Shown: positions 17,546 through 25,435 of the stretch, in pieces
Layout: each line of letters begins with the position of its first letter
Position numbering within the stretch: position 1 is the first letter of the stretch
From: Neorhizobium galegae
GTDB taxonomy: Bacteria > Pseudomonadota > Alphaproteobacteria > Rhizobiales > Rhizobiaceae
NCBI RefSeq assembly: GCF_017877135.1
Contig: NZ_JAGIPH010000006.1
Span: forward strand, 124,001-188,000
Reading direction: 5' to 3'
Length of the DNA stretch: 64,000 nucleotides
Position numbers and translations under genes: made by a program
The notes under the pieces: model-generated
The model's input: only the letters and a program-made list of their open reading frames with translations
Database searches by the model: none
Told to the model about the DNA's origin: nothing

Positions 17546-18550
17546 ATGGGCCTTTCGACAGCAGGCGCCGGCCGGGAGTGTAACGACACGGCACGAGCGC
17601 TCTGGTTCGAGGCGCCCGGTCGCTGTGCCGTGCGCGAGGAGCCGCTTCCGCCAACGCAAGGCCATGAGGCTCGGGTGAAGGCGCTCTTCAGCGGCATCAG
17701 CCGCGGCACCGAATCCACCGTCTTCAAGGGCCTCGTGCCGGACAGCGAGCGCGAGCGCATGCGTGGTCCCCATATGGGCGGCGAGTTTCCGTTTCCGGTC
17801 AAATATGGATACGCCCTGGTGGGCCTTGTGGAAGAGGGGCCGGAAACGCTTGCCGGCAAAACCGTCTTTGCGCTCTATCCGCATCAGGATCGGCTCAACA
17901 TCGATGCCGCCATGGTGACGCCGCTTCCGCCGGGCCTGCCGGCGGAGCGGGCGGTGCTGACGGCCAATATGGAAACCGCGCTCAACATCGTCTGGGATGC
18001 GCTGATCCAGCCCGGAGACCGGGTCGCTGTGTTCGGGGCAGGCGTCGTCGGAACGCTTACCGCCTATTTGAGCAGCCGGATTGCCGGCACAGAAACGCTA
18101 CTGATCGACCGCGATCCAGAGCGGGCGGCGCTTGCCAGCGCGCTCGGGCTGGATTTTGCGCCAGGCGATGGCGTTGCAGGCGAGTTCGATGTGCTGATCA
18201 ATGCGTCCGGCGCACCGGCTGCACTGGCGCAGGCAATCGCGCTTGCCGGCATCGAGGCCCGCATCGTCGAGGCCAGCTGGTATGGCGAGCGGCGGGTCAC
18301 CGTGCCGCTCGGCGGCGCCTTTCATTCGCGCCGGCTGTCCATCGTCTCCTCGCAGGTCGGCAGCGTTCCGCCGCATCGCCGCGCCCGCTGGACCTTCAAG
18401 CGTCGGCTTGAGAAGGCCATGGACCTTCTGCAGGATGCACGGCTAGACGCCCTGATCTCCGGCGAAACCGCCTTTGATGATCTGCAGGCGGCCTATCCGC
18501 GTATCCTTGATGCAACCGATACGCTCTGCCACCGCGTCCGCTACACCTAA
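17546..18550 (+). CDS. Zinc-less MDR-family dehydrogenase
   Basis: 334 residues of the medium-chain dehydrogenase/reductase fold, with an N-terminal GroES-like part and a Rossmann domain (VAVFGAGVVGTLTAYL, about 151-166). The usual catalytic zinc cysteine region is replaced by SGISRGTESTVF, as in BchC-like members, so it is a reductase/dehydrogenase without classical zinc chemistry. Substrate unknown. It is first gene of a rightward run with the PTPS-like protein, a glycosyltransferase and a methyltransferase, which suggests it modifies the same molecule. Confidence 0.75.
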   Translation: MGLSTAGAGRECNDTARALWFEAPGRCAVREEPLPPTQGHEARVKALFSGISRGTESTVFKGLVPDSERERMRGPHMGGEFPFPVKYGYALVGLVEEGPETLAGKTVFALYPHQDRLNIDAAMVTPLPPGLPAERAVLTANMETALNIVWDALIQPGDRVAVFGAGVVGTLTAYLSSRIAGTETLLIDRDPERAALASALGLDFAPGDGVAGEFDVLINASGAPAALAQAIALAGIEARIVEASWYGERRVTVPLGGAFHSRRLSIVSSQVGSVPPHRRARWTFKRRLEKAMDLLQDARLDALISGETAFDDLQAAYPRILDATDTLCHRVRYT

Positions 18551-18607
18551 ACGCTTTCACCCGCACGCCTTTACCCCATAGAGCCCGAAGGAAGGACCAA
18601 GAGTTTC

Positions 18608-19006
18608 ATGTTCGCAGTCGAAGTCAGAGACCACATCATGATCGCCCACAGCCTGAAGCGGCCGGTTTTCGGCCCCGCCCAGGGCATGCATGGCGCAACC
18701 TTCGTGGTGGATGCCGCCTTCTTCACCAAGGACGTCGACGAGGACGGGCTGGCCGTCGATATCGGTCTTGCCACACAGGTTCTGTCGGAGGTGCTAAAGC
18801 CGCTCAACTACCAGAACCTCGATGAGCTGGAGGTGTTCAAGGGCCGCATTTCGACCACCGAAGTGATTGCCAAGCATATCTTCGATGCCTTGAAGCAGGC
18901 GGTTGCGGACAACAAGCTCGGCCCCGGCAGCGCCCGCATCTGCCGCCTTCGCGTGCTGCTCAATGAGAGCCATATGGCGCGCGGCTGGTACGAGGCCGAT
19001 CTTTGA
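18608..19006 (+). CDS. 6-pyruvoyl-tetrahydropterin synthase / QueD-like protein with altered active site
   Basis: 132 residues with the T-fold of PTPS/QueD. Zinc ligand His14 (IMIAHSL) and His28 (GMHGATF) are present and a C-terminal glutamate remains in LLNESHM. Compared with QueD, the catalytic Cys four positions before the HGH motif is Ala24, the second HGH histidine is Ala30, and the catalytic Asp-His pair is Asn67-Tyr68. Normal PTPS or carboxytetrahydropterin synthase activity is therefore doubtful. It may bind a pterin or carry out a different reaction. It overlaps the next gene by four bases. Confidence 0.8.
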   Translation: MFAVEVRDHIMIAHSLKRPVFGPAQGMHGATFVVDAAFFTKDVDEDGLAVDIGLATQVLSEVLKPLNYQNLDELEVFKGRISTTEVIAKHIFDALKQAVADNKLGPGSARICRLRVLLNESHMARGWYEADL

Positions 19007-20046
19007 GCGGGCGCCTCGTGCTTGCCTATCCCGGCCGGCTTGAAACCAGCACCGGCGGCTATGCCTATGACCGCCGCCTGATCGAGGGGCTGCGCTGCGC
19101 CGGATGGACCGTCGAGACGCTGGGTCTCGGCGATGGCTTTCCGAACCCGTCCGCGGAACAGCTTCAGGAAGCGGAAGCCCGGCTCGATGCCTTGCCAGAC
19201 GAGACACTGGTGATGATCGATGGGCTCGCCTTCGGCGTCATGGATCGGTGGGCTGAACGCTCTGCCGCACGGTTGCGGGTGGTGGCGCTGGTGCATCATC
19301 CGCTGGCGCTTGAAACGGGCCTGACACCGGTGCAGCAGGCAACTTTCCAGCAGGTGGAAATGCGCGCGCTGTCCCATGTCCGCCATATCGTCGTGACATC
19401 CCCCGCAACCGCGCGCGGCCTCACCGCGCATTACGGTGTGGCCGAGGAGAAGATCACGGTGGCGCTTCCCGGCACCGAGCGGGCGCCGGTTGCCAAGGGC
19501 AATAATGTGCCGCCGCATATTCTGACGGTTGGCACGCTCACCCGCCGCAAGGGGCATGACGTTCTCTTGAAGGCGCTCGACCGCGTGCGCGATCTCGCCT
19601 GGCACGCCACCATTGTCGGCAGCCGCGATCTCGATCCGGTCACCACCGCCGAATTGGAAATGCTGCGCCACCAGCTGAAGCTCACCGACCGCGTGACCTT
19701 TGCCGGCGAGCGGGCGGATGTGCGGCTGACGATGAGTGAAGCAGATATCTTCGCGCTTGCCAGCCGCTACGAGGGCTATGGCATGGTGTTTGCCGAGGCG
19801 CTGTCGCAAGGGCTGCCGGTGGTTGCATGCCTTGCGGGTGCCATTCCCGACGTCGTGCCGAAATCGGCAGGGCTTCTGGTGGCGGTGGATGATGTGGAGG
19901 CTTTTGCCGCCGCGCTGCGCCGGCTTCTGACTTCTTCTGCCGAACGGCGAAAATTTGCCGATGCGGCCTTCATTGCGGGCTTAAATTTGCCGGGCTGGCC
20001 AGATACGGCCGCAATTGTCTCTTCTGCCCTCCACCGCCTTTCCTGA
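19003..20046 (+). CDS. Glycosyltransferase family 4
   Basis: 347 residues, GT-B fold. The N-terminal acceptor domain begins RLVLAYPGRLETSTGGYAYD. The C-terminal nucleotide-sugar domain has HILTVGTLTRRKGHDVLL and a GT4 E-x7-E-type motif in EGYGMVFAEALSQGLPVV. The start is TTG, overlapping the upstream TGA (TTGA), so it is translationally coupled to the PTPS-like gene. A retaining enzyme is expected; donor and acceptor are unknown. Tight coupling suggests glycosylation of the pathway product. Confidence 0.85.
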   Translation: MSGRLVLAYPGRLETSTGGYAYDRRLIEGLRCAGWTVETLGLGDGFPNPSAEQLQEAEARLDALPDETLVMIDGLAFGVMDRWAERSAARLRVVALVHHPLALETGLTPVQQATFQQVEMRALSHVRHIVVTSPATARGLTAHYGVAEEKITVALPGTERAPVAKGNNVPPHILTVGTLTRRKGHDVLLKALDRVRDLAWHATIVGSRDLDPVTTAELEMLRHQLKLTDRVTFAGERADVRLTMSEADIFALASRYEGYGMVFAEALSQGLPVVACLAGAIPDVVPKSAGLLVAVDDVEAFAAALRRLLTSSAERRKFADAAFIAGLNLPGWPDTAAIVSSALHRLS

Positions 20047-20056
20047 AAGGAACTCC

Positions 20057-20854
20057 ATGAGCGGCTTCGATGCGAAATGGCTTCGCCTGCGCGAGCCTGT
20101 CGATGGTCTGGCGCGCGACGTAGCGCTGGTCGATGCCTTCAGCCGTTACGTCGCAGACCGTGCGCCGCCGGCAACCGTACTCGATATCGGCTGCGGCACC
20201 GGCTCCACCTATCGCAGCCTGTCGCAGCACCTGCCCGCAGGCACGAACTGGCGGCTTCTGGATTATGATCCTTCCCTGCTTGCGGCCGCCGAAAAGCAGC
20301 TGGGGACGGACGGAATCGAATTTGTCCGCCACGACCTCAACCAGCCGGACGGCATGCCGCTCGATGGCGTGGCGATCGTCACCGCCTCCGCCTTCTTCGA
20401 TCTCGGCTCCGCCGCCTTCTGCGACCGGCTTCTCGGCGTGCTTGCAGCGCGGCGCATCGGGCTCTATGCGGCCTTGAACTACGACGGGCGCGTGGAATGG
20501 CAGCGCCCGCATCCGCTCGATCAGCGCGTGGTGGCCGATTTCAACCGCCATCAGCTGACGGACAAGGGGCTGGGGCCGGCGCTTGGACCGAACGCGACCG
20601 AGCACCTGCGGACAAAGCTCGATGCTCTTTCCTATGACGTTTCGATTGCGCCGAGCGTCTGGCGGATCGGCCGCGACGAGGCGGATCTTCACATCGCCTT
20701 CCTGCGCGGTCTGGTCGATCCGGTGCTGGAGATCGGCACGCTGCAGCCGGAAGAAATCGGCGAATGGATGGCGTTCAGGCTAGCCTATGTCCGGGGAGAG
20801 CGGGGCGGATGTGAGGTCGGCCACCACGACCTTCTGGCGCTGCCGCGAGACTGA
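20057..20854 (+). CDS. Class I SAM-dependent methyltransferase
   Basis: 265 residues. SAM-binding motif I is VLDIGCGTGSTYRSL near residue 38, and motif II is a LLDYDPSL acidic end. The start at 20057 has AAAGGAA upstream. It is last gene of the rightward run. Its final 75 bases overlap the convergent RibD-like gene, so the two 3' ends are antisense to each other. Substrate unknown. Confidence 0.82.
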   Translation: MSGFDAKWLRLREPVDGLARDVALVDAFSRYVADRAPPATVLDIGCGTGSTYRSLSQHLPAGTNWRLLDYDPSLLAAAEKQLGTDGIEFVRHDLNQPDGMPLDGVAIVTASAFFDLGSAAFCDRLLGVLAARRIGLYAALNYDGRVEWQRPHPLDQRVVADFNRHQLTDKGLGPALGPNATEHLRTKLDALSYDVSIAPSVWRIGRDEADLHIAFLRGLVDPVLEIGTLQPEEIGEWMAFRLAYVRGERGGCEVGHHDLLALPRD

Positions 20855-21604
20855 GGCATCCCTTGAGCGCGGCGTCAGCTCGCAATCGAACAGGATGTCG
20901 CTGCCGAGGCTGAATACCCGGGCGGCCGGTCGCTGCGCCTGCGAGAGCGCATCGATCGGCGGCAGCGATATACCCGAGGGGCCGGAGCCGATGATGAGCG
21001 GGGCAATCGACACATGCAGCCGGTCGACAAGCCCCTGGTCGATGAAACGCGAGATGGTGCGTGCGCCGCCTTCGACCAGGATGCGCTCCAACCCACGCGC
21101 AGACAGCGCATCCAGGATGGCATGCGGACAAAGCCCTGCCGGCGATTGCGCAAGCCGGATCACCTGCGCGCGGTAGCGACGCTCCGGCGCCTCCTTCGAC
21201 TGGATGAGGATGACGGGGGCGCCGCCGTCATGAAACAGGCCTTCCTCCCCCGATAGCTCGGCCCGGCAGTCGATGACGACGCGCACCGGATCAGGACCCT
21301 TCACCTCGCGCACGGACAGCCGCGGATTATCCGCCTTGACCGTCCCGACGCCGACGATGACCGCCTCCACCAGCGCGCGGCAGCGGTGGAGATGGGCAAG
21401 ACCGTCGGGACCGGAAATATCGCGCGCATCGCCTGAAATCGTTGCCACCCGCCCATCGAGCGACTGGCCGACCTGCGCCAGCACGAAACGGCCGCGGGCA
21501 GCGGCAATCGGCCCATAGAGCTGCAGCCCGGGTTCTTCAAATGGGGTCGGACGATGCCGGCCGTCACTGAGGCCGAGCAGGCGTGTCCAGAGCGGTTCGG
21601 TCAT
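20780..21604 (-). CDS. Stand-alone RibD C-terminal (dihydrofolate reductase-fold) reductase
   Basis: 274 residues. It matches the reductase half of RibD, with RFVLAQVGQSLDGRVA, the AVIVGVGTVKADNPRL NADPH loop, RVVIDCRAELS and ILVEGGARTISRFI. No deaminase domain is attached. Such reductases convert the ribosyl group of diaminopyrimidine phosphates to ribityl. The placement opposite a ribA-containing cluster suggests it acts on a GTP-derived pyrimidine. The start is taken at 21604; an ATG 15 bases upstream is an alternative. It overlaps the methyltransferase end. Confidence 0.8.
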   Translation of the reverse strand: MTEPLWTRLLGLSDGRHRPTPFEEPGLQLYGPIAAARGRFVLAQVGQSLDGRVATISGDARDISGPDGLAHLHRCRALVEAVIVGVGTVKADNPRLSVREVKGPDPVRVVIDCRAELSGEEGLFHDGGAPVILIQSKEAPERRYRAQVIRLAQSPAGLCPHAILDALSARGLERILVEGGARTISRFIDQGLVDRLHVSIAPLIIGSGPSGISLPPIDALSQAQRPAARVFSLGSDILFDCELTPRSRDASVSRQRQKVVVADLTSAPLSPDIG

Positions 21605-21647
21605 CTTGATGCTGCGCATGTCTTTGAAGTGTCCGCCGGCTTGATGG

Positions 21648-22178
21648 TCACAGGATACGGGTGAGCGTTTCGTCGCGGCGGATAATATGATGGAATAAAA
21701 CCGCCCCGAGATGCAACGCGATGAGACCGAAAAGGATCCATGCGCTGACGCTGTGGATGGCGGAAAACCAGGGCGCGATGGCAGGCGCTTTACCGATCGG
21801 GCTCCAGATCGGCACGATGTTGAACCAGCGCAGCGGAAAGCCATGCGCATTGGTTGCCAGAAATCCGCTGAGTGGCATGACCACCAGAGCGCAATACAGG
21901 AGGCCGTGCACGAGCCGGCTCGCCCATCCCTCCACGCCGGCGGCAGGGGAGGGGAGGGACGACGAGGCAGTGAGCCGCGTGCCGATGCGCACCAGCATCA
22001 GCCACAGCACGATGAAGCCGAGGCTTTCATGCAGCAGGTAGAAGTCGAGCTTCACATCCTCGCGGGTAAACTTGATCACCATGCCGAGCGGCCAGACAAC
22101 GGCCACGAGGGCCGCCACCAGCCAGTGCACCACGCGCATCGCCGCCGGATAGCGCACCTCTCGCCCCGTCCGTGTCAT
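21648..22178 (-). CDS. Cytochrome b561-like membrane protein
   Basis: 176 residues, four hydrophobic helices. Histidines placed for two hemes lie in RVVHWLVAAL, FYLLHESLGF, AIHSVSAW and ALHLGAVLFHH. GGGAGG lies 5 bases before the ATG at 22178, which decides the start. CybB-type proteins pass electrons from quinol, including to and from superoxide. It stands 43 bases upstream of the RibD-like reductase on the same strand and may be co-transcribed. Confidence 0.85.
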   Translation of the reverse strand: MTRTGREVRYPAAMRVVHWLVAALVAVVWPLGMVIKFTREDVKLDFYLLHESLGFIVLWLMLVRIGTRLTASSSLPSPAAGVEGWASRLVHGLLYCALVVMPLSGFLATNAHGFPLRWFNIVPIWSPIGKAPAIAPWFSAIHSVSAWILFGLIALHLGAVLFHHIIRRDETLTRIL

Positions 22179-22289
22179 CGGCGCCTCCCCCTCTTCCATC
22201 ACCCTCTGGTCCTGTCGGGGGAGGTTACGCGATTTCGAACGAAAAGGATGGCTGATATTCGATCAACTCGCCGCGAGGGGCAAGCGGTG

Positions 22290-22688
22290 CTAGCGATCCA
22301 CGGGGCGAGGGCGGCCGCTTTCGTCCAGCGCCACCATGACGAAACTCGCCTCCGTCACCTTCTGGCGGGTTTCGGAGAACTGCCGGCGAACCCAGCATTC
22401 CACCGACAACGTCATGGAGGTGCGCCCGACATGGGTGACGGTCGAATAGATGCAGAGCGTATCGCCCACCTTCACCGGCTGGCGGAAGATCATTTCGCGC
22501 ACGGCGGCCGTTACCGTGCGCCCGCGTGCGCGCTCGGAGGAGGCAATGCCGGCAGCGGCATCCATCTGCGCCATCACCCAGCCGCCAAAGATATCGCCGG
22601 CCGGATTGGCATCGGCGGGCATGGCAAGGGTGCGCAGTGTCAGGTCGCCCTTGGGACCATCGGAAAGGTCGTCCGGCTTCGTCGTCAT
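22290..22688 (-). CDS. YciA-type acyl-CoA thioesterase
   Basis: 132 residues of the hotdog fold. The family start LTLRTLAMPADANPAGDIFG is followed by GWVMAQMD; the Asp in GDIFGG is the catalytic residue. It hydrolyses acyl-CoAs in the cytoplasm. The start is uncertain among 22688, 22706 and 22718. I prefer 22688, which keeps a palindrome outside the gene and has GGAG 12 bases upstream. Confidence 0.85.
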   Translation of the reverse strand: MTTKPDDLSDGPKGDLTLRTLAMPADANPAGDIFGGWVMAQMDAAAGIASSERARGRTVTAAVREMIFRQPVKVGDTLCIYSTVTHVGRTSMTLSVECWVRRQFSETRQKVTEASFVMVALDESGRPRPVDR

Positions 22689-22705
22689 GGTATCGTCATT
22701 CTCCA

Positions 22706-22720
22706 TTGTGCAATGCACAA
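22706..22720. promoter_or_regulatory. 15-base palindrome at the thioesterase gene start
   Basis: TTGTGCA-A-TGCACAA is a perfect palindrome, 17 bases upstream of the preferred thioesterase ATG. Size and symmetry fit a dimeric repressor operator. Chance occurrence cannot be excluded. Confidence 0.4.
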
Positions 22721-22781
22721 CAGATGGACGCGCACCGTCAGACCTTCAAGCGATGTTCCTGCATGGCGGTATTGCAGGATG

Positions 22782-23261
22782 TCATAGCCGTGTCAGATCC
22801 GTCGGGCGGTTCTGCAGGATGGCCTCCATCGAAAAGAAACCGGTGACGGTGGAGAAATCGAAATCCGTGATCAGCTTCTGGTAGAAGGCATCATAGCCGC
22901 GCATGCCGGGGGCAACGACCTTCAGCAGATAATCCCAATCGCCGCCGATGCGGTAGAAATCCACCACCTCGGGCAGTTTTTCCACGTGGCGGCGAAAGCT
23001 TTCCGACCATTCCTTCGAGTGGTGGCGGGTGCGGATCATCACAAACACGGTGAGATCGAGCCCCAGCGCCGGCAGATCCACCGCCGCCTGCGCGCCCTTC
23101 AGCACGCCTGCCTCCTCGAGCCGCTGCAGGCGCCGCCAGCAGGCGTTTTGCGACAGCCCGACCTTTTCCGCAAGTTCACGCTGCGACAGCGAACCGTCGC
23201 GCTGCAGGAAGGTCAGGATGCGCCGATCGATTGCGTCGATTTTCTGATTTTCTTCGATCAT
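22782..23261 (-). CDS. Lrp/AsnC-family transcriptional regulator
   Basis: About 159 residues. The N-terminal helix-turn-helix reads LSQRELAEKVGLSQNACWRR, and the C-terminal RAM domain has IGGDWDYLLKVVAPGMRGYD. It is divergent from the class V aminotransferase gene across about 98 bases. Lrp members often control the adjacent amino-acid enzyme, which makes that the likely target. The start may lie 12 bases further upstream. Confidence 0.88.
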   Translation of the reverse strand: MIEENQKIDAIDRRILTFLQRDGSLSQRELAEKVGLSQNACWRRLQRLEEAGVLKGAQAAVDLPALGLDLTVFVMIRTRHHSKEWSESFRRHVEKLPEVVDFYRIGGDWDYLLKVVAPGMRGYDAFYQKLITDFDFSTVTGFFSMEAILQNRPTDLTRL

Positions 23262-23359
23262 ATGACCCGCCATTGCCCTTAATTCGGCAAAGATAGGAGA
23301 TGAAACCACCACCGCGCAATAGCTATCCTCAACAAATCAGAAAGAACGGGGATCAGGTG

Positions 23360-24808
23360 ATGGCGCAGGCAGCAGGACAGACGACGGACAGGCTTCAACG
23401 GTTTCGGGACACGCTCGGCCATGGCGACAACCTGGACATGCTGCGCGACGGGCTGATCGGCCGCGATGCTATGATCGACGGCCCATTCGGGCCGAAGCCG
23501 CTGGTCTATGCCGATTACGTCGCCTCCGGGCGGGCGCTGATGCCGGTGGAACGCTTCATCCTGGAAGACGTCCTGCCGTTTTACGCCAACAGCCACACCG
23601 AAGCCTCCTTCTGCGGCGGCATGATGACCCGGATGCGGCGCGAGGCGAGGGCGACGATCGCAAGGCTCTGCGGCGCGACTAAGGAGCATGCGGTGATCTT
23701 TGCCGGCTCCGGCGCCACCGCCGGCCTCAACCGGCTGGTCGCCCTTTTTGGCGCGACGTTACCGCGCACGCGCGTCATCATCGGACCCTATGAGCATCAT
23801 TCCAACATCCTGCCCTGGCGCGAAAGCGGCGCCGACATCGTCGAACTGTCGGAGGCTGAAGAGGGTGGTCCGGATCTTGAGGAACTGGATGCGGTTCTTG
23901 ATGCCTCGCACGATTTTTCGCAGGTGATCTGCTCCTTCTCTGCCGCCTCGAACGTCACCGGCATCGTCACCGATGTGGCCGCCGTCACCCGGCGGGCAAA
24001 GCAGGCGGGCGCCAAGATCATCTGGGATTACGCCGGCGCCGGCCCCTACCTGCCGATTGCCATGACGCCGGACAAGGGGGCAGAGATCGACGCGATTGTC
24101 GTCTCGCCGCACAAGTTCATCGGCGGGCCGGGCGCCTCCGGCGTGCTGATCGTCCGGCGCGATGCCGTCGTCATCGACAAGCCGAGTTGGAGCGGCGGCG
24201 GCACGGTGAAATTCGTCTCGTCCACCGGCCACGACTATTCAGAAAGCCTTGAAGCGCGCGAGGAAGCCGGCACGCCGAATGTGATCGGCGATATTCGCGC
24301 GGGCCTTGCCTTCCTGGTCAAGGACGCGATCGGCGAAAGCCTCATGACGGAGCGCAACCGGACTCTCACGCAACGGGCGCTGGCGGCCTGGAAGGACCAC
24401 CCGCGCATTGAGCTTCTTGGCAACCTCTCGGCAGACCGGCTGCCGATCCTGTCGTTTCGCATCCGCGATGGCAAGGACGGCTTCCTGCACCAGCAGCTGG
24501 TCACCCGCATGCTATCGGACCGCTTCGGAATCCAGGCCCGCGGCGGCTGCGCCTGCGCCGGCCCCTATGTGCATCGGCTGCTCGAGATCAGCGAAAGCCA
24601 GTCCGCACTCTTGCGTACCGCCATCCTTGCCGGCCACGAAATGGAAAAGCCCGGCTTCACCCGGCTGAACTTTTCCGTGCTGCTGAGCGAGGACAAGGTG
24701 GATTACATCCTCAAAAGCGTCAGCGCGCTTGCCTTCGATGCCACCGAGTTTTGCGGAAGCTACGCCTTCGACCCGGCCCGCGCGATCTTTTATCCAGAGG
24801 CGGCGTGA
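23360..24808 (+). CDS. Class V (cysteine desulfurase-like) aminotransferase
   Basis: 482 residues. PLP fold type I with the Schiff-base lysine K252 in VVSPHKFIGGPGASG. An upstream ADYVASGRAL start, HHSNILPWRE and SAASNVTG are class V hallmarks, and GGCACAGPYVHRLL near the C-terminus resembles the cysteine-containing loop of Csd/NifS proteins. It may desulfurate or beta-eliminate an amino acid; the substrate is open. It is divergent from an Lrp regulator. Its 3' end is partly duplicated at 33421-33484 (see findings). Confidence 0.85.
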   Translation: MAQAAGQTTDRLQRFRDTLGHGDNLDMLRDGLIGRDAMIDGPFGPKPLVYADYVASGRALMPVERFILEDVLPFYANSHTEASFCGGMMTRMRREARATIARLCGATKEHAVIFAGSGATAGLNRLVALFGATLPRTRVIIGPYEHHSNILPWRESGADIVELSEAEEGGPDLEELDAVLDASHDFSQVICSFSAASNVTGIVTDVAAVTRRAKQAGAKIIWDYAGAGPYLPIAMTPDKGAEIDAIVVSPHKFIGGPGASGVLIVRRDAVVIDKPSWSGGGTVKFVSSTGHDYSESLEAREEAGTPNVIGDIRAGLAFLVKDAIGESLMTERNRTLTQRALAAWKDHPRIELLGNLSADRLPILSFRIRDGKDGFLHQQLVTRMLSDRFGIQARGGCACAGPYVHRLLEISESQSALLRTAILAGHEMEKPGFTRLNFSVLLSEDKVDYILKSVSALAFDATEFCGSYAFDPARAIFYPEAA

Positions 24809-25012
24809 GGGGAAAGGGCTTGAAGTTGTGGCGGCGCCCGATCCGTTTCTCTCATGCGTGAAGAGAACCGGGCATTGTCGGGAATGAACGCGCGCGATGC
24901 CGCAGAGGCATCAGAGGCGCTGTTCTTTATGAACACATTTAGTATCGGGGCCAAGGATGATGAACCAGGCTGAGGTTCCGAGAGCGCGCGCTCCATCAGC
25001 CCTGGTACCGCC

Positions 25013-25435
25013 TCACGAACCCGTTTTCGAAAACGTAAAATGCTTGTGCAGGAAATAGCTGGTGACGATGGGGCTTAGGACCCCGATGACATGGGCGATC
25101 GTTTCACTGTACGCCTGAACGCCGAGAGCGGGGAGCACGAATTGCGCAAGCACAAGGCTCACCGCCCACACCTGCACAAATGCGACGGCATTGACGAGGC
25201 AGAAGCGCAGGTATTCATGATGGACCCGCTGACCTGTCTTTTCAAACACCAGCAATTTCATCAGGGTAAAAGCCGTCACCATTCCCAACAGGAAGGCGAT
25301 CGCGATGGCGACCGAATAGGGAAAGATCTGCGAGAGTGCCAGCCTCGACAGGATGTTCACCCCGGCGGCAAGACCACCGGAAAAGGCAAACCGGATGAAC
25401 GGGCTCGACAGCACCCTCTTCAGAGCGGTGTTCAT
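25013..25435 (-). CDS. GtrA-family membrane protein
   Basis: 140 residues with four hydrophobic helices, starting RFAFSGGLAAGVNILSRLAL and ending SYFLHKHFTF, the GtrA pattern. GtrA-like proteins are thought to flip or handle polyprenyl-phosphate sugars; a mycobacterial relative (Rv3789) is tied to decaprenyl-phosphoryl-arabinose. It overlaps the upstream oxidoreductase by four bases and is last gene of the leftward arabinose-type operon. Confidence 0.88.
   Translation of the reverse strand: MNTALKRVLSSPFIRFAFSGGLAAGVNILSRLALSQIFPYSVAIAIAFLLGMVTAFTLMKLLVFEKTGQRVHHEYLRFCLVNAVAFVQVWAVSLVLAQFVLPALGVQAYSETIAHVIGVLSPIVTSYFLHKHFTFSKTGS

Noticed and set aside
24790..24996. A 68-codon minus-strand frame between the aminotransferase and gtrA
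   Set aside because: Low-complexity product, no ribosome binding site and overlap with the aminotransferase end; the 204-base gap otherwise shows only a small GATGCC/GGCATC hairpin at 24896-24912.
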